NCBI RefSeq assembly: GCF_009362785.1
Contig: NZ_WHNQ01000007.1
Location: 124,001-188,000, forward strand
DNA from: Paraburkholderia atlantica
GTDB lineage: Bacteria > Pseudomonadota > Gammaproteobacteria > Burkholderiales > Burkholderiaceae
DNA length: 64,000 nt
Reading direction: 5' to 3'
Within the stretch, counting starts at the first letter, position 1, and every line of letters begins with the position of its first letter. The translations under genes were made by a program, and so were the position numbers. Below, piece after piece: positions 18,219-28,484 of this stretch. Under the pieces are notes generated by a model. The model did not search any database. It saw nothing but the letters and a program-made list of their open reading frames with translations, and had not been told where the DNA came from.

Positions 18219-21146
18219 TTACAGCGTACGCGCGACTTCGGTGACCTCGAAGACTTCGAACTGATCGCCTTCGACGATATCGTTGAAGTTCTTGATCGAC
18301 ATACCGCACTCGAAGCCCTGACGGACTTCCTTCACATCGTCCTTGAAGCGCTTGAGCGAATCGAGCTCGCCCGTGAAGATGACGACGTTGTTGCGCAGCA
18401 CGCGCACCGACGACGAGCGCTTGACGAACCCGTCCGTGACCATACAACCGGCGACCGTGCCGACCTTCGGCACCTTGAAGACCTGGCGCACTTCGACCGT
18501 GCCCGTCACGACTTCGCGCTTCTCCGGCGCCAGCATGCCCGACATCGCCGCCTTCACGTCATCCACGGCGTCGTAGATGATGTTGTAGTAGCGGATATCG
18601 ACGCCATTGGCTTCCGCCAGCTTGCGAGCCTGCGCATCTGCGCGGGTGTTGAAGCCGATGATGACCGCCTTCGACGCCGTCGCGAGGTTGACGTCCGACT
18701 CGCTGATGCCGCCCACCGCACCGTGCACGATCTGCACGCGCACTTCGTCGGTGGAGAGCTTCTGCAGCGACTGCACCAGCGCTTCCTGCGAACCTTGCAC
18801 GTCGGCCTTGACGATGAGCGGCATGTACTGCACTTCGCCTTCGCCCATCTGCTCGAGCATGGTCTCGAGCTTCGCGGCCTGCTGCTTCGCGAGCTTCACG
18901 TCGCGGAACTTGCCCTGACGGAACAGCGCAACTTCACGCGCCTTGCGGTCGTCCGGCATCACGATCACTTCTTCGCCAGCCTGCGGCACTTCCGACAGAC
19001 CCTGAATTTCGACCGGGATCGACGGACCAGCGGACTTGGTCGGCTTGCCGGTTTCGTCGAGCATGGCCCGCACGCGACCGTAGGCGCTGCCTGCCAGTAC
19101 GACGTCGCCGCGGTTCAGCGTACCCGACTGCACGAGGATCGTTGCCACCGGACCCTTACCCTTGTCGAGCTTCGCTTCGATGACGAGACCCTTGGCCGGC
19201 GATTCGACCGGTGCCTTCAACTCCAGCACTTCGGCCTGCAGCAGCACGTTCTCGAGCAGATCGTCGATGCCCGCGCCGGTCTTCGCCGACACCGGCACGA
19301 ACGGCGAGTCGCCGCCGTACTCTTCCGGCACGACGCCTTCCGTGACGAGTTCCTGCTTCACGCGCTCCGGATTCGCTTCCGGCTTGTCGATCTTGTTGAT
19401 TGCGACGACGAGCGGCACGCCGCCAGCCTTTGCGTGGGAAATCGCTTCCTTCGTCTGCGGCATCACACCGTCGTCGGCGGCCACTACCAGAATCACGATG
19501 TCGGTTGCCTTCGCACCGCGGGCACGCATTGCCGTAAAGGCTTCGTGACCCGGCGTGTCGAGGAACGTGATCACGCCGCGCGGCGTTTCGACATGGTAAG
19601 CGCCGATGTGCTGCGTAATACCGCCCGCTTCGCCTGCCGCAACCTTCGCGCGGCGGATGTAGTCGAGCAGCGAGGTCTTGCCGTGGTCGACGTGACCCAT
19701 CACGGTAACGACCGGCGGACGCGGCAGCGCTTCGGCGTCGCTCGCTTCGCCTTCGACCAGCATGGCTTCCGGATCGTCCAGCTTCGCTGCGAGCGCACGG
19801 TGACCCAGTTCCTCGACGATGATCATCGCCGTTTCCTGGTCCAGCATCTGGTTGATCGTGACCATCTGGCCGAGCTTCATCATCACCTTGATGACTTCCG
19901 AAGCCTTCACCGCCATCTTGTGCGCGAGATCCGCCACCGTGATGGTTTCCGGCACGTGCACTTCACGCACGATCGGTTCGGTCGGCGCCTGGAACGTGGT
20001 GGTCTGCTCCTGATGCTTGCCACGACCCTTCGGACCGCCGCGCCAGCCGCGATCGACGCCGCCGCTCGAATCGCCGCGCGTCTTGATGCCGCGGCGCTTC
20101 GCTGCGTCGTCCTGCCAGTTGCCGCCGCCCTTGCCGCCGGCGCCCGGCTTCTTCTTGTCGCCCGCGGACGGTGCGCTTGCGGGTGCGGGAGCCGCCGCTG
20201 CCGGCTTCCTCGCTGCCGGGCGAGCCGGTGCTTCGCCAGCCGGACGCGCCGGCTTGTGCAGCGTACCCTTGGCTTCGGCCGCCTTGGCCGGCTCAACGGG
20301 CTTCGGTGCCGGTTCCGGCGCCTTCACCTGCGCCTTGCGCGGCGTATTCATCATTTCGCGAATCGCGCGCGCTTCGGCTTCGGCCGCCGCACGGCGCTTG
20401 GCGATTTCTTCCTGTTCGGCGCGCGCCTTTTCGGCAGCCACGCGCGCAGCGTCTTCCGCTTTCTTCGCAGCTTCGCGCTGCGCGGCGCGTTCCGCTGCCG
20501 CGCGTTCGTCGTCCTGCTCGCTTGCCTTGGCGGCAACCGGCGCAGCCGCTTGCGCGGCCGCCTGCTGAGCCTTCTCGCGAGCCGCCGCCTCGGCCGCAGC
20601 CGCTGCGCGCTTCTTCGCTTCTTCTTCCGCGCGCTGGCGCTCGGCTTCCGCAGCCTGCTCGCGCGCCTGACGCTCGGCCTCTTCGCGCTCGAGCTGTTCC
20701 TGACGCGCCTTCAGCTCCTGCGCCTGCTTTTCGAGCAGCTCGGCTTCGTGACGTGCTTCTTCCTCACGACGCTGCAGTTCGAGATCTTCGACGTCCGCGT
20801 TTTCGGCCACATGATTCGATGCATCCCCGCCTTCCGCGACGGTCTCGTCGCGGCGGACGAACGTGCGCTTCTTGCGCACCTCGACCTGAATGGTGCGAGC
20901 TTTGCCCGTCGCATCGGACTGCTTGATCTCCGACGTATGCCGGCGCGTCAGCGTGATCTTGCGCTTGTCGGCATCGTTCGAGCCATGCGACTTGCGCAAG
21001 TGATCGAGCAGACGCGCCTTGTCCGCCTCGGACAGGTTGTCGTCTTCGCTTGCTTTCTGGACGCCCGCTGCCTGCAGCTGCTCGAGCAGCACGCCAGCAG
21101 GCATTTTCAGTTCCGCGGCAAATTGGGCTACGTTGTTACTCGCCAT
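18219..21146 (-). CDS. infB: Translation initiation factor IF-2
   Basis: A 975-residue IF-2. The N-terminal IF2_N domain ([20 protein letters not shown]) is followed by a long charged, Ala/Glu/Arg-rich coiled region (about 100-250), a Pro/Ala linker, a second IF2_N-like segment ([24 protein letters not shown]), then the GTPase domain with G1 [18 protein letters not shown]3 DTPGHEAF and G4 [13 protein letters not shown], and domains II to IV including the C-terminal fMet-tRNA-binding domain. It positions initiator tRNA on the 30S subunit. AGAGGAATGA precedes the ATG. Confidence 0.96.
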   Translation of the reverse strand: MASNNVAQFAAELKMPAGVLLEQLQAAGVQKASEDDNLSEADKARLLDHLRKSHGSNDADKRKITLTRRHTSEIKQSDATGKARTIQVEVRKKRTFVRRDETVAEGGDASNHVAENADVEDLELQRREEEARHEAELLEKQAQELKARQEQLEREEAERQAREQAAEAERQRAEEEAKKRAAAAAEAAAREKAQQAAAQAAAPVAAKASEQDDERAAAERAAQREAAKKAEDAARVAAEKARAEQEEIAKRRAAAEAEARAIREMMNTPRKAQVKAPEPAPKPVEPAKAAEAKGTLHKPARPAGEAPARPAARKPAAAAPAPASAPSAGDKKKPGAGGKGGGNWQDDAAKRRGIKTRGDSSGGVDRGWRGGPKGRGKHQEQTTTFQAPTEPIVREVHVPETITVADLAHKMAVKASEVIKVMMKLGQMVTINQMLDQETAMIIVEELGHRALAAKLDDPEAMLVEGEASDAEALPRPPVVTVMGHVDHGKTSLLDYIRRAKVAAGEAGGITQHIGAYHVETPRGVITFLDTPGHEAFTAMRARGAKATDIVILVVAADDGVMPQTKEAISHAKAGGVPLVVAINKIDKPEANPERVKQELVTEGVVPEEYGGDSPFVPVSAKTGAGIDDLLENVLLQAEVLELKAPVESPAKGLVIEAKLDKGKGPVATILVQSGTLNRGDVVLAGSAYGRVRAMLDETGKPTKSAGPSIPVEIQGLSEVPQAGEEVIVMPDDRKAREVALFRQGKFRDVKLAKQQAAKLETMLEQMGEGEVQYMPLIVKADVQGSQEALVQSLQKLSTDEVRVQIVHGAVGGISESDVNLATASKAVIIGFNTRADAQARKLAEANGVDIRYYNIIYDAVDDVKAAMSGMLAPEKREVVTGTVEVRQVFKVPKVGTVAGCMVTDGFVKRSSSVRVLRNNVVIFTGELDSLKRFKDDVKEVRQGFECGMSIKNFNDIVEGDQFEVFEVTEVARTL

Positions 21147-21240
21147 TCATTCCTCTTAATGCAAGGACCGATTCCTTGCGGTTAGCATCGGGTCATGCGG
21201 CCTCGCGGCCGCGTTCAATTCAGTGCGCCATGGTCATTTC

Positions 21241-22716
21241 TCACTGGAACCAGTGTTCACGTGCTTTCATGATCAACGCCTTAGCGGCATCCTCTCCCAT
21301 CCCAGTCATCTCGACCAGTTCATCCACGGCCAGCTCGGCGAGTTCGTCGCGCGTCTGGATTTGATGTTCGGCCAGTTTCGCGAGCAGGTCGGCATCCATG
21401 CCGTCCAGGCTCTTCAGGTCGAGCGCCACATTCTCGACCTTTTCTTCGTTCGCGATCGCCATCGTCAACAGCGCGTCGCGCGAGCGGTTGCGCAGTTCGT
21501 GAACGGTGTCTTCGTCGAATGCCTCGATTTCGAGCATTTCGTTGAGCGGCACGTAAGCGATCTCTTCGAGGCTCGTGAAGCCTTCGTCGATCAGGATGTC
21601 GGCGACTTCCTCGTCGACATCGAGACGCGCCATGAACAGGTCACGCAGGACGCCGCGCTCCTGATTCTGCTTCTGCGCAGATTCGTCCGGCGTCATGATG
21701 TTGATCTGCCAGCCGGTGAGCTCGCTGGCAAGTCGCACGTTCTGGCCGCTGCGGCCGATCGCGACCGCGAGTTCGTTCTCGTCGACGACGACGTCCATCG
21801 AATGCTTTTCTTCATCGACGACGATCGACTGCACGGCTGCCGGCGCGAGCGCGCCGATCACGAACTGGGCGGGGTCTTCCGACCATAGCACGATGTCGAC
21901 GTTTTCGCCACCGAGCTCGTTGCGTACGGCCTGCACGCGCGAGCCGCGAATTCCGACACAGGTGCCAATCGGATCGATGCGCTTGTCATAAGCGACTACA
22001 CCGATCTTCGCACGCACGCCCGGATCGCGAGCGGCCGCCTTGATCTCGAGCAGGCCCTGCTCGATTTCCGGCACTTCCATCTCGAACAGCTTCATCAGGA
22101 ATTCCGGCGCCGTACGCGACAGCTCGATCTGCGGACCACGCGCGGTGCGGTCTACCTTGGCGATATACGCGCGCACGCGGTCGCCGACGCGAAGGTTTTC
22201 CTTCGGGATCAGCTGGTCACGACGCAGCAGCGCTTCGACCCGACCCGATTCGACGATGAAGTTACCTTTGTCGAGGCGCTTCACCGAGCCGGTCATGATG
22301 TGTTCGCCGCGCTCGAGGAAGTCGTTCAGGATCTGCTCGCGCTCGGCATCGCGCACCTTCTGCAGGATCACCTGCTTGGCGGCCTGCGCGCCGATGCGGC
22401 CAAATTCGATCGACGGCACCGGCTCCTCGATGAACTCGTCGAGCTGGATGTTGGGCTGCTGCTCGCGCGCCTCGAACAGCAGGATTTCCTGATCCGGCTC
22501 CTGCAGACCGGCTTCGTCCGGCACCACCTTCCAGCGGCGAAACGTTTCGTGCTCGCCGCTTTCACGGTCGATGTGGACGCGGATATCCGCATCTTCTTCG
22601 AAGAGTTTCTTGGAGGCCGAAGCGAGAGCCGCTTCGAGCGCGGCAAATACCACGTCCTTGTCGACATTCTTCTCGCGTGCCAGCGCATCCACCAGCATCA
22701 ACACTTCGCGACTCAT
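21241..22716 (-). CDS. nusA: Transcription termination/antitermination factor NusA
   Basis: A 491-residue NusA of the long proteobacterial type. It has the N-terminal RNA polymerase-binding domain ([18 protein letters not shown]), an S1 domain (about 135-200; [16 protein letters not shown]), KH1 and KH2 ([29 protein letters not shown] region and [18 protein letters not shown]), and two C-terminal acidic repeats ending in [11 protein letters not shown]. Its ATG overlaps the rimP TGA (ATGA), indicating translational coupling. NusA is a known autoregulator of its operon in enterobacteria, relevant to the leader terminator at 23297-23321. Confidence 0.96.
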   Translation of the reverse strand: MSREVLMLVDALAREKNVDKDVVFAALEAALASASKKLFEEDADIRVHIDRESGEHETFRRWKVVPDEAGLQEPDQEILLFEAREQQPNIQLDEFIEEPVPSIEFGRIGAQAAKQVILQKVRDAEREQILNDFLERGEHIMTGSVKRLDKGNFIVESGRVEALLRRDQLIPKENLRVGDRVRAYIAKVDRTARGPQIELSRTAPEFLMKLFEMEVPEIEQGLLEIKAAARDPGVRAKIGVVAYDKRIDPIGTCVGIRGSRVQAVRNELGGENVDIVLWSEDPAQFVIGALAPAAVQSIVVDEEKHSMDVVVDENELAVAIGRSGQNVRLASELTGWQINIMTPDESAQKQNQERGVLRDLFMARLDVDEEVADILIDEGFTSLEEIAYVPLNEMLEIEAFDEDTVHELRNRSRDALLTMAIANEEKVENVALDLKSLDGMDADLLAKLAEHQIQTRDELAELAVDELVEMTGMGEDAAKALIMKAREHWFQ

Positions 22717-23171
22717 TGTTTGCGGCTCCTAAAGTCAACTTTCGGAACAAGGCGCGCCTTGTCCATGTCCGCGAGCGTGAAATCGAGCATCGCGGCGCCT
22801 TCTTTTCCTTCAAATTCCAGACCGATCGTCTCGCCCTGCGGAGCATGCAAAATACCCCGGTACGATTTCCGACCGTCTAATGGCTTTTTCAGTGTGATAA
22901 CCGCTTCGCTGCCCGCGAAACGTTCAAAGTCCGCCAGTTTTTTCAGCGGGCGGTCGAGACCGGGCGACGATACTTCGAGCCGCTCGTAATCGATATTTTC
23001 GACCGTCAGAACGTGCTGGAGCTGACGCGTGACTTTCTCGCAGTCTTCGATTGCGATGCCGGCCGGCTGGTCGATGTAGATACACAACATGCCGCGCCCG
23101 GTGCGCTCGAGATCGACGAGCTCGTAGCCGAGTCCCACGACCGTGGTTTCAATCAGTTCCGTCAGTTGCAC
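22713..23171 (-). CDS. rimP: Ribosome maturation factor RimP
   Basis: A 152-residue RimP, needed for 30S maturation. Motifs include [65 protein letters not shown], and the C-terminal SH3-like domain. The start codon is GTG at 23171, preceded by GAGGG at good spacing. It is the first gene of the rimP-nusA-infB-rbfA-truB operon. A promoter and an intrinsic terminator lie in the 206-base leader before it. Confidence 0.95.
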   Translation of the reverse strand: MQLTELIETTVVGLGYELVDLERTGRGMLCIYIDQPAGIAIEDCEKVTRQLQHVLTVENIDYERLEVSSPGLDRPLKKLADFERFAGSEAVITLKKPLDGRKSYRGILHAPQGETIGLEFEGKEGAAMLDFTLADMDKARLVPKVDFRSRKQ

Positions 23172-23296
23172 AGTGCCCTCTTAGATGTTCGCGCAGCGAG
23201 CCTCGCCTCTTCTGCAAACAACCAATGCGGGCCGCGCGCCAAGCCGGCGCACGTTGGTGCGAACCCGAGATGCCGAACCACGATGAACTGAGCGGC

Positions 23297-23321
23297 AAAA
23301 AAAAATGGGCTGAACGCCCAT
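23297..23321 (-). terminator. Intrinsic terminator in the rimP-nusA operon leader
   Basis: Minus-strand arms ATGGGC and GCCCAT with a 5-base loop followed by nine T residues. It lies 126 bases before the rimP start and about 60 bases after the predicted transcription start, so it either ends a small RNA or acts as an attenuator for the operon. Confidence 0.8.
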
Positions 23322-23377
23322 CATCTTATTGCCGGTGGTCGCACCTGAGCCGCACATGAAACCGTACGCCCAGCGAC
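23297..23377 (-). ncRNA. Putative short leader RNA or small RNA upstream of rimP
   Basis: Bounded by a predicted transcription start near 23377 and the terminator at 23297-23321, giving an RNA of about 80 bases. It has a small 5' hairpin (GCGAAGTCGC is self-complementary) and no credible reading frame. Existence as a discrete RNA is inferred from promoter and terminator only. Confidence 0.4.
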
Positions 23378-23383
23378 TTCGCG

Positions 23384-23412
23384 ATTGTAGCCATTTTTCG
23401 GTCCAAAGGCAA
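23384..23412 (-). promoter_or_regulatory. Sigma70 promoter of the rimP-nusA-infB operon
   Basis: Minus-strand -35 TTGCCT (23407-23412) and -10 TACAAT (23384-23389) with an ideal 17-base spacer; the start would be near 23377. It is among the best promoter matches I found in the window. Confidence 0.7.
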
Positions 23413-23650
23413 TCCGCAGAACGACGGGCGATGCGCATTTCCGCTTGATTTGATAGGAATCTTTCGACAATGTGGCGGCAAATCCGGGGTTTTGCAAGGT
23501 CGCGCGAGCCGTGTGGAAAGGAAGCCGGACGGGCTACGTCGACACTTTGCGGCGAATCGTCCTTTTGCCATGCGGTGCTGTTTCGCACGCGTTTTGACAC
23601 GTCAGAAACCACGCTCGAACGCTGCAAAGAAGAGGCGGCATAAAATCGCC

Positions 23651-23718
23651 AAAACGAAAAACGGCTCGTCCGGCAATCGCTCGGCATTTCTGTGCGTCGC
23701 GATTGCTGAACGAGCCGT
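23651..23718 (-). terminator. Intrinsic terminator of rluB
   Basis: Long hairpin with outer arms ACGGCTCGT (23661-23669) and ACGAGCCGT (23710-23718) and an inner pair CAATCGC/GCGATTG, followed on the minus strand by TTTTTCGTTTT. It separates rluB from the rimP operon. Confidence 0.85.
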
Positions 23719-23811
23719 CTGAAGCGGCCGTAGCCTTGCAGGTCGTACGAATTTGCATCAAAGGGGATGGCCGCTCAACGCCTGCCCCTCAAACGCGGTA
23801 CAGCGCCCCGC

Positions 23812-25581
23812 TTAGCGGCCGCGCGAGCGACCGCGCGCCGTGCCACTGCCACGATTGGCGCCGCCAGAACCCGCGTTGCCGCCGGCACGGTTTGTGTTGC
23901 CGCCACGATTGCCACCCGGCCCACGATTCCCACCGCTGTTGCCGGCCGCGCCGGCTCGCTTACCGCCAGTGCGCGCACGGTTGCCGTTGGGCGACGGCGC
24001 GCGATTGCCGTCGACGTCGCGGCCACGCTGTCCTCCGGGGGCACGATTGCCTGCGCCGGCACCAAAACCAGCGCCGCCCCCCATGCCCGCGCCGAAGCCG
24101 CCGCCCGCTGCGCCACGGCGGCCCTGTCCGCGCGGCTGCTGCTCGAAGCGGCTATGCGACATCAGCACCGGCTCGCGGTTGATGAAGCCCATCGACGTCT
24201 GCATCGGATCCGGCTGACGACGCTCCGGCGCCGCATTGCGGCTGCCGCGCTCTTCGGTCGGAGCCTTCAGGCCGACGGAGGCCATCAACGCGCGCACCTG
24301 ATTGTCCTCGAGTTCTTCCCAGCGGCCGCGCTTCAAACCACGCGGCAGCGAGATCGGGCCGTGGCGCGTGCGGATCAGCCGGCTAACCATCAGGCCGGCC
24401 GCTTCGAACATGCGGCGTACTTCGCGATTCCGCCCTTCGGCGAGCGCGACGTGGTACCAGTGATTAGTGCCTTCGCCGCCGCCGTCGCGGATGCGCAGGA
24501 AGTTCGCCGGACCATCCTCGAGTTCGACGCCGTGCAGCAGTTTTTGACGCATACCCTCGGCCAGCTCGCCGACGACACGCACCGCATATTCGCGCTCGAC
24601 GCTATAACGCGGGTGCATGAAGCGGTTTGCGAGATCGCCCGAGGTGGTCAGCATCAGCAGACCTTCGGTGTTGAAGTCGAGACGGCCGACCGCGACCCAC
24701 TTGGCGGTTTTCATCGGCGGCAGCTTGTCGAACACTGATGGACGGCCTTCCGGGTCCGCGTGGCTGACGATTTCGCCGGTCGGTTTGTGGTACAGCAGCA
24801 CGCGCGGCGGCTTGCTGGCGAGCTTGCGCTTGACCGGCTTGCCGTTGATGCGGACCTGGTCGGTCGGCATGATGCGCTGGCCGATGTGCGCCGGCTCGCC
24901 GTTCACCGACACCCGGCCGGCAATGATCAGCTCTTCCATGTCGCGGCGCGAACCCATGCCCGCCTCGGCGAGCACCTTGTGCAACTTCGGCGCGTCGTCA
25001 TCTGGCGACAGCACGCGCTTCGGGCCCGCTGCCTTGCCACGGCGCAGCATCGGCGCGCGTACGCCGCCAGTCGTGGTGTTGTCGGCATCGAATGCGGGCG
25101 ACGTCACGTACGAGAACAGATCGTCCTGAGCTGTTTCCGTAGCCGCGGCCACCTCGGCGCCGCGTCGATTCTGGCGCTGGCCCTCACGTTGACCTTCGCG
25201 CGGCTGACGTTCGCGCTGGCCTTCGCGCTTCGCGCCGCCGCCGGCATTGCGACGTCCGCCTTGTTTCGCGCCCGCGTCCTTGCGCGGTGCGCGCGCCTGG
25301 GCGACGACCTCGCCGTCCGGCGGCGTTTCGGCGACGACCGGCGCGCTTTGCGCGGGCGTGCCCTCGGCTGCCTTCGTCTTCGCGCCAGCGCGGCGTCGCG
25401 CGATCAGGCTGCGCGGCCCGCGACGCAGACCGCGGCGGGGGCGCTCTTCGCCCTCTGCTTCCGCGCCGTGAGCCGGGCGCTCGCCCTCGCCTGCCGACGC
25501 TTGCGTAGTGCGTTCGTCGGTCCGCGCCGACGGCACGGGGCGCTCGGATTCGGACGAATCAGTGTCGTGGGTATGTGTCAA
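23812..25581 (-). CDS. rluB: 23S rRNA pseudouridine synthase RluB with long low-complexity tails
   Basis: A 589-residue protein built around a normal RluB core: an S4 RNA-binding domain (about 197-245, [21 protein letters not shown]) and the RsuA/RluB catalytic domain with [14 protein letters not shown] (catalytic Asp302) and [16 protein letters not shown] [15 protein letters not shown]. RluB makes pseudouridine 2605 in 23S rRNA. Unusual parts: a 190-residue charged N-terminal extension rich in Glu, Arg, Ala and Gly, and a C-terminal tail of over 100 residues of Gly, Arg and Asn with RGG/GGNR repeats. The start is TTG at 25581, with GAGG at proper spacing; no upstream ATG fits. A terminator follows at 23651-23718. 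Confidence 0.9.
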   Translation of the reverse strand: MTHTHDTDSSESERPVPSARTDERTTQASAGEGERPAHGAEAEGEERPRRGLRRGPRSLIARRRAGAKTKAAEGTPAQSAPVVAETPPDGEVVAQARAPRKDAGAKQGGRRNAGGGAKREGQRERQPREGQREGQRQNRRGAEVAAATETAQDDLFSYVTSPAFDADNTTTGGVRAPMLRRGKAAGPKRVLSPDDDAPKLHKVLAEAGMGSRRDMEELIIAGRVSVNGEPAHIGQRIMPTDQVRINGKPVKRKLASKPPRVLLYHKPTGEIVSHADPEGRPSVFDKLPPMKTAKWVAVGRLDFNTEGLLMLTTSGDLANRFMHPRYSVEREYAVRVVGELAEGMRQKLLHGVELEDGPANFLRIRDGGGEGTNHWYHVALAEGRNREVRRMFEAAGLMVSRLIRTRHGPISLPRGLKRGRWEELEDNQVRALMASVGLKAPTEERGSRNAAPERRQPDPMQTSMGFINREPVLMSHSRFEQQPRGQGRRGAAGGGFGAGMGGGAGFGAGAGNRAPGGQRGRDVDGNRAPSPNGNRARTGGKRAGAAGNSGGNRGPGGNRGGNTNRAGGNAGSGGANRGSGTARGRSRGR

Positions 25582-25644
25582 AACAACCTCAAAATGTCAG
25601 GTCGCGCGCGCCCGTTGCGGGCGCGGCAAAAAAGTTCGGTTACG

Positions 25645-26697
25645 TCAGGCGCTGCGCGACTCGGTTTCGTCGTCGGTCAGGAAACCTGCGTCCTGTGCGG
25701 CATCGCGGCGATCCTCGGGATCGTCGTGCGCCGCATCGATCGGGTTCGGCTCGGCGGCGTGCTCCGTATTGCGAGCTTCGCCCGAGTCGTGCGCGGGTGT
25801 TGCCGGATCGGTCGGGGTGACCGGATCGTGATTCTGTGCCGAACCGGCGACGCTGGTCTGCGTTGCCGTGGGTGCCGGTTCGGGCTGTTGTTGCGTGTCG
25901 TGCGGCGCGTTCGACGGATCTGATGCACTCGGCGCATTTGTCGTGCCGGCCTGCCCGGCCGCTTCCACATGGGGCTCTGTCTCGAACGTCGATTCGGCAA
26001 CCGTCTCGGACGGCGCTGCTGCAAGTCCCGACGCGGCGTGCTGCGTCGCTTCGCGCGAAGCCGGCTCGACCGCGTCAGCCGCCGGGTCGTGCCCTGCATC
26101 CTGATCCGGCCGCTGCACACTTTGCGCATCGCTCTCGGCAAACTCGATCGCATGCTGACCCAACAGATCCGCGTTCAGTTGCGCGGACGGGTCGGCCAGC
26201 GGCGGCAACTCGTCGAGCGCCGTTAGGCCAAGGTCGTCGAGGAACTGACGCGTGGTCGCATACAGCGCTGGACGGCCCGGCACGTCACGATGACCGATCA
26301 CCTCGATCCAGCCGCGATCCTCGAGCTGCTTGACGACCTGCGTGTTCACCGTCACACCGCGAATTTCTTCGATATCGCCCCGTGTCACCGGTTGCCGGTA
26401 GGCAATGATCGCGAGCGTTTCGAGCACCGCGCGCGAATATTTCGGCGGCTTTTCCGGATGCAGTCGATCCAGATACGAACGCATCGCGGGCTTGCTTTGA
26501 AACCGCCAGCCCGACGCCAGCCCGACCAACTCCACACCGCGCCCAGACCAGTCCCGCTTCAGGTCTTCGAGCAAAGTCCGAACAGTGTCTGCCGACACGC
26601 CGTCGGCAAAGAGCTTGCGCAATTCGCCGAGCTTTAACGGCTCCTGCGCGCAGATCAAGGCAGTCTCGAGGACGATCTTCGCCTCTTGGGTATTCAT
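25645..26697 (-). CDS. scpB: Segregation and condensation protein B with long acidic tail
   Basis: A 350-residue ScpB. Residues 1-165 are the conserved double winged-helix region ([82 protein letters not shown]). ScpB works with ScpA and SMC in chromosome condensation. The remaining 180 residues are Ala/Pro/Asp/Thr/His-rich, low complexity and acidic, roughly doubling the usual length. It lies 63 bases upstream of rluB, probably in one operon, a common bacterial pairing. scpA is not in the window. Confidence 0.92.
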   Translation of the reverse strand: MNTQEAKIVLETALICAQEPLKLGELRKLFADGVSADTVRTLLEDLKRDWSGRGVELVGLASGWRFQSKPAMRSYLDRLHPEKPPKYSRAVLETLAIIAYRQPVTRGDIEEIRGVTVNTQVVKQLEDRGWIEVIGHRDVPGRPALYATTRQFLDDLGLTALDELPPLADPSAQLNADLLGQHAIEFAESDAQSVQRPDQDAGHDPAADAVEPASREATQHAASGLAAAPSETVAESTFETEPHVEAAGQAGTTNAPSASDPSNAPHDTQQQPEPAPTATQTSVAGSAQNHDPVTPTDPATPAHDSGEARNTEHAAEPNPIDAAHDDPEDRRDAAQDAGFLTDDETESRSA

Positions 26698-27076
26698 GCA
26701 GCTAGGTCAGACCCTGTGGTCAAAGAACCGGATCAAACAGACGATGTGGAACTGAAGACGCGCTCGCCCGATTCTGATCGGTCATATTGATGGGAGCACG
26801 CACCGGGGGGGTGGCGAACAGACTTATCGAGCCAGACCCAGCCGGACGGAGCGGCGATATTCCTGAAAGGATTCGCGTGAACTGAGCGCCATATTACGCA
26901 AAAACGATCGGGGCGTAAAGCCGCGATCTGCCGTGCATCTTCTGCTGCGGCGCCGACCAGTGCGCCCGCGCCCGTCCGGGCCGAGTCGCGAGCAAGAAGA
27001 CTTTCCAAATTCGCGGCCTTTCGCCGCTCGCGGCGCGCAAAGACGCTGCGCGGCGGACCCATGAAGCTGTGTGTCC
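26698..27076. other. Intergenic region between the aminotransferase gene and scpB
   Basis: About 380 bases with no convincing gene, terminator or repeat. It should hold the scpB promoter; no clear -35/-10 pair was found. Confidence 0.4.
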
Positions 27077-28297
27077 TCACGCGCCGGCGCGGCGCGCCAG
27101 AAACCGCGTCAAGCGCTCGACGCCGGCATCGAGCCGCGCCGTATCGCACGCATAGCACCAGCGCACGAACCCCTCGCCTTGCGGCCCGAACGCGCTGCCC
27201 GGTGCAACGCCGAGCCCGACCTCGCGCACCATCGCCTTGCACAAGTCGAGACTGCGCCTCGAGCCTGGCATCGAGAAGAACAGATACATCGCGCCCAGCG
27301 GAGCCTTCACATCGACGCCGGGAGTGGCCGACAGCGCGCGCACCAGATGATCACGCGACCGCCTCAGATCACGCACCAGTTCCTGCGTAAAGTGCTCGCC
27401 CTGCTCGAGCGCCGCGATGCCCGCCTGCTGCACGAACGACGGCGCGCACGACGTGTTGTACTCGACCAGCTTTGCCAGGTCATCCATCAACGCGGTCGGC
27501 GCGACGATCCAGCCGAGCCGCCATCCGGTCATCAGCCAGGCTTTCGAGAACGAATTCACGCAGATCACGCGTTCGTCGCGCGTCGCGAGGTCGAGAAACG
27601 AAGGCGCCGTGCGTGCGCCGTCCGCCTCGGCGCCGTCATCGCCGGGATAGTAGAGCCGCTCGTAGACCTCGTCCGCGACGATCCAGATACCGTGCTGACG
27701 GCAGTGTTCGAGCACGCTGCGCTGGTCGTCGCGATTCATCACCCAGCCGGTCGGATTGTTCGGCGAGTTGATCATCAGCATCTTCGTGTCGGGCGTCAGC
27801 GCGGCCAGCAATCGCCCGACGTCGAGCTCCCAGCCGCGCTCGCCGTAGCCGAGAGCGACAGTTTCGACATGCGCGCCGAGAATCTTCGGAATCTCGACCA
27901 GATTCGGCCATAGCGGCGTCACCGCGACGACCCGGTCGCCGGCGCCGACCACCAGTTGCGCGGCGAGCATCAGCGCATTGACGCCCGCGCTCGTGACCGC
28001 GATGTGCTCCGGCGACGTCGCACCATGCAGCTTGCTGACGTAGCCCGCGAGTGCCGCGCGCAACGGCGCGATGCCGAGGTTGTGCGTGTAAAACGTCGCG
28101 CCGGCGGCGAGCGCGGCGCTCGCGGCGTCGCGGACGAACGCGGGTGTGACGCGGTCGGACTCGCCGAACCAGAACGGCAGCACGTCTTCGACACCGAAAC
28201 CGGCATTCGCGACTTCACGGATTTGCGATGGGCGCAGCGCGCGCACGGCGTCGCGCGCATTCGGGATGGAGGGCACGGGCAGGTCCAATTCGCTCAT
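27077..28297 (-). CDS. PLP-dependent class I/II aminotransferase
   Basis: A 406-residue fold-type I aminotransferase. It shows the PLP-anchoring pattern ITSAGVNALMLAAQ, NSPNNPTGWVMNRDDQ, the conserved Asp-Tyr region IVADEVYERLYY, and the Schiff-base Lys in VNSFSKAWLMTGWRLGWI; near the C-terminus FVRWCYACD carries the carboxylate-binding Arg. The start at 28297 (MSELDLPVP) is chosen over an upstream in-frame start whose 58 extra residues are Arg/Pro-rich and atypical. It is related to aspartate/aromatic aminotransferases of the AspC-like subgroup; the amino donor is not determined. It stands 187 bases downstream of the co-oriented LysR gene. Confidence 0.88.
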   Translation of the reverse strand: MSELDLPVPSIPNARDAVRALRPSQIREVANAGFGVEDVLPFWFGESDRVTPAFVRDAASAALAAGATFYTHNLGIAPLRAALAGYVSKLHGATSPEHIAVTSAGVNALMLAAQLVVGAGDRVVAVTPLWPNLVEIPKILGAHVETVALGYGERGWELDVGRLLAALTPDTKMLMINSPNNPTGWVMNRDDQRSVLEHCRQHGIWIVADEVYERLYYPGDDGAEADGARTAPSFLDLATRDERVICVNSFSKAWLMTGWRLGWIVAPTALMDDLAKLVEYNTSCAPSFVQQAGIAALEQGEHFTQELVRDLRRSRDHLVRALSATPGVDVKAPLGAMYLFFSMPGSRRSLDLCKAMVREVGLGVAPGSAFGPQGEGFVRWCYACDTARLDAGVERLTRFLARRAGA

Positions 28298-28484
28298 CGA
28301 GGCTTCCGGACGGTGAGGGGTGAGAGGCTCGGGGCGCAACCGTGAAGGCATGCGCGATGAAGGCGGTAGTTTAGCGCGCCGGGTGGCCGGACAGTGGCGG
28401 AACGCGTGGCGGGTGCAGGACGGGCGGCGGGCCGCGCCTGGCGCCACCCCCATCAGTCGGATGGACCGCACGCGACCCCGCCCG

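Larger units (their letters stand above)
23172..23811. other. Intergenic region between rluB and rimP
   Basis: Reading on the minus strand it contains the rluB terminator (23651-23718), a sigma70-type promoter (23384-23412), a roughly 80-base transcript region, an intrinsic terminator (23297-23321) and 125 further bases to the rimP GTG. Open frames here have no coding character. I find no metY-like tRNA, which occupies this position in E. coli. Confidence 0.6.

Noticed and set aside
23181..23687. A 168-codon minus-strand frame between rluB and rimP
   Set aside because: It runs through the promoter and terminator signals of the rimP leader and has no family resemblance or plausible start.
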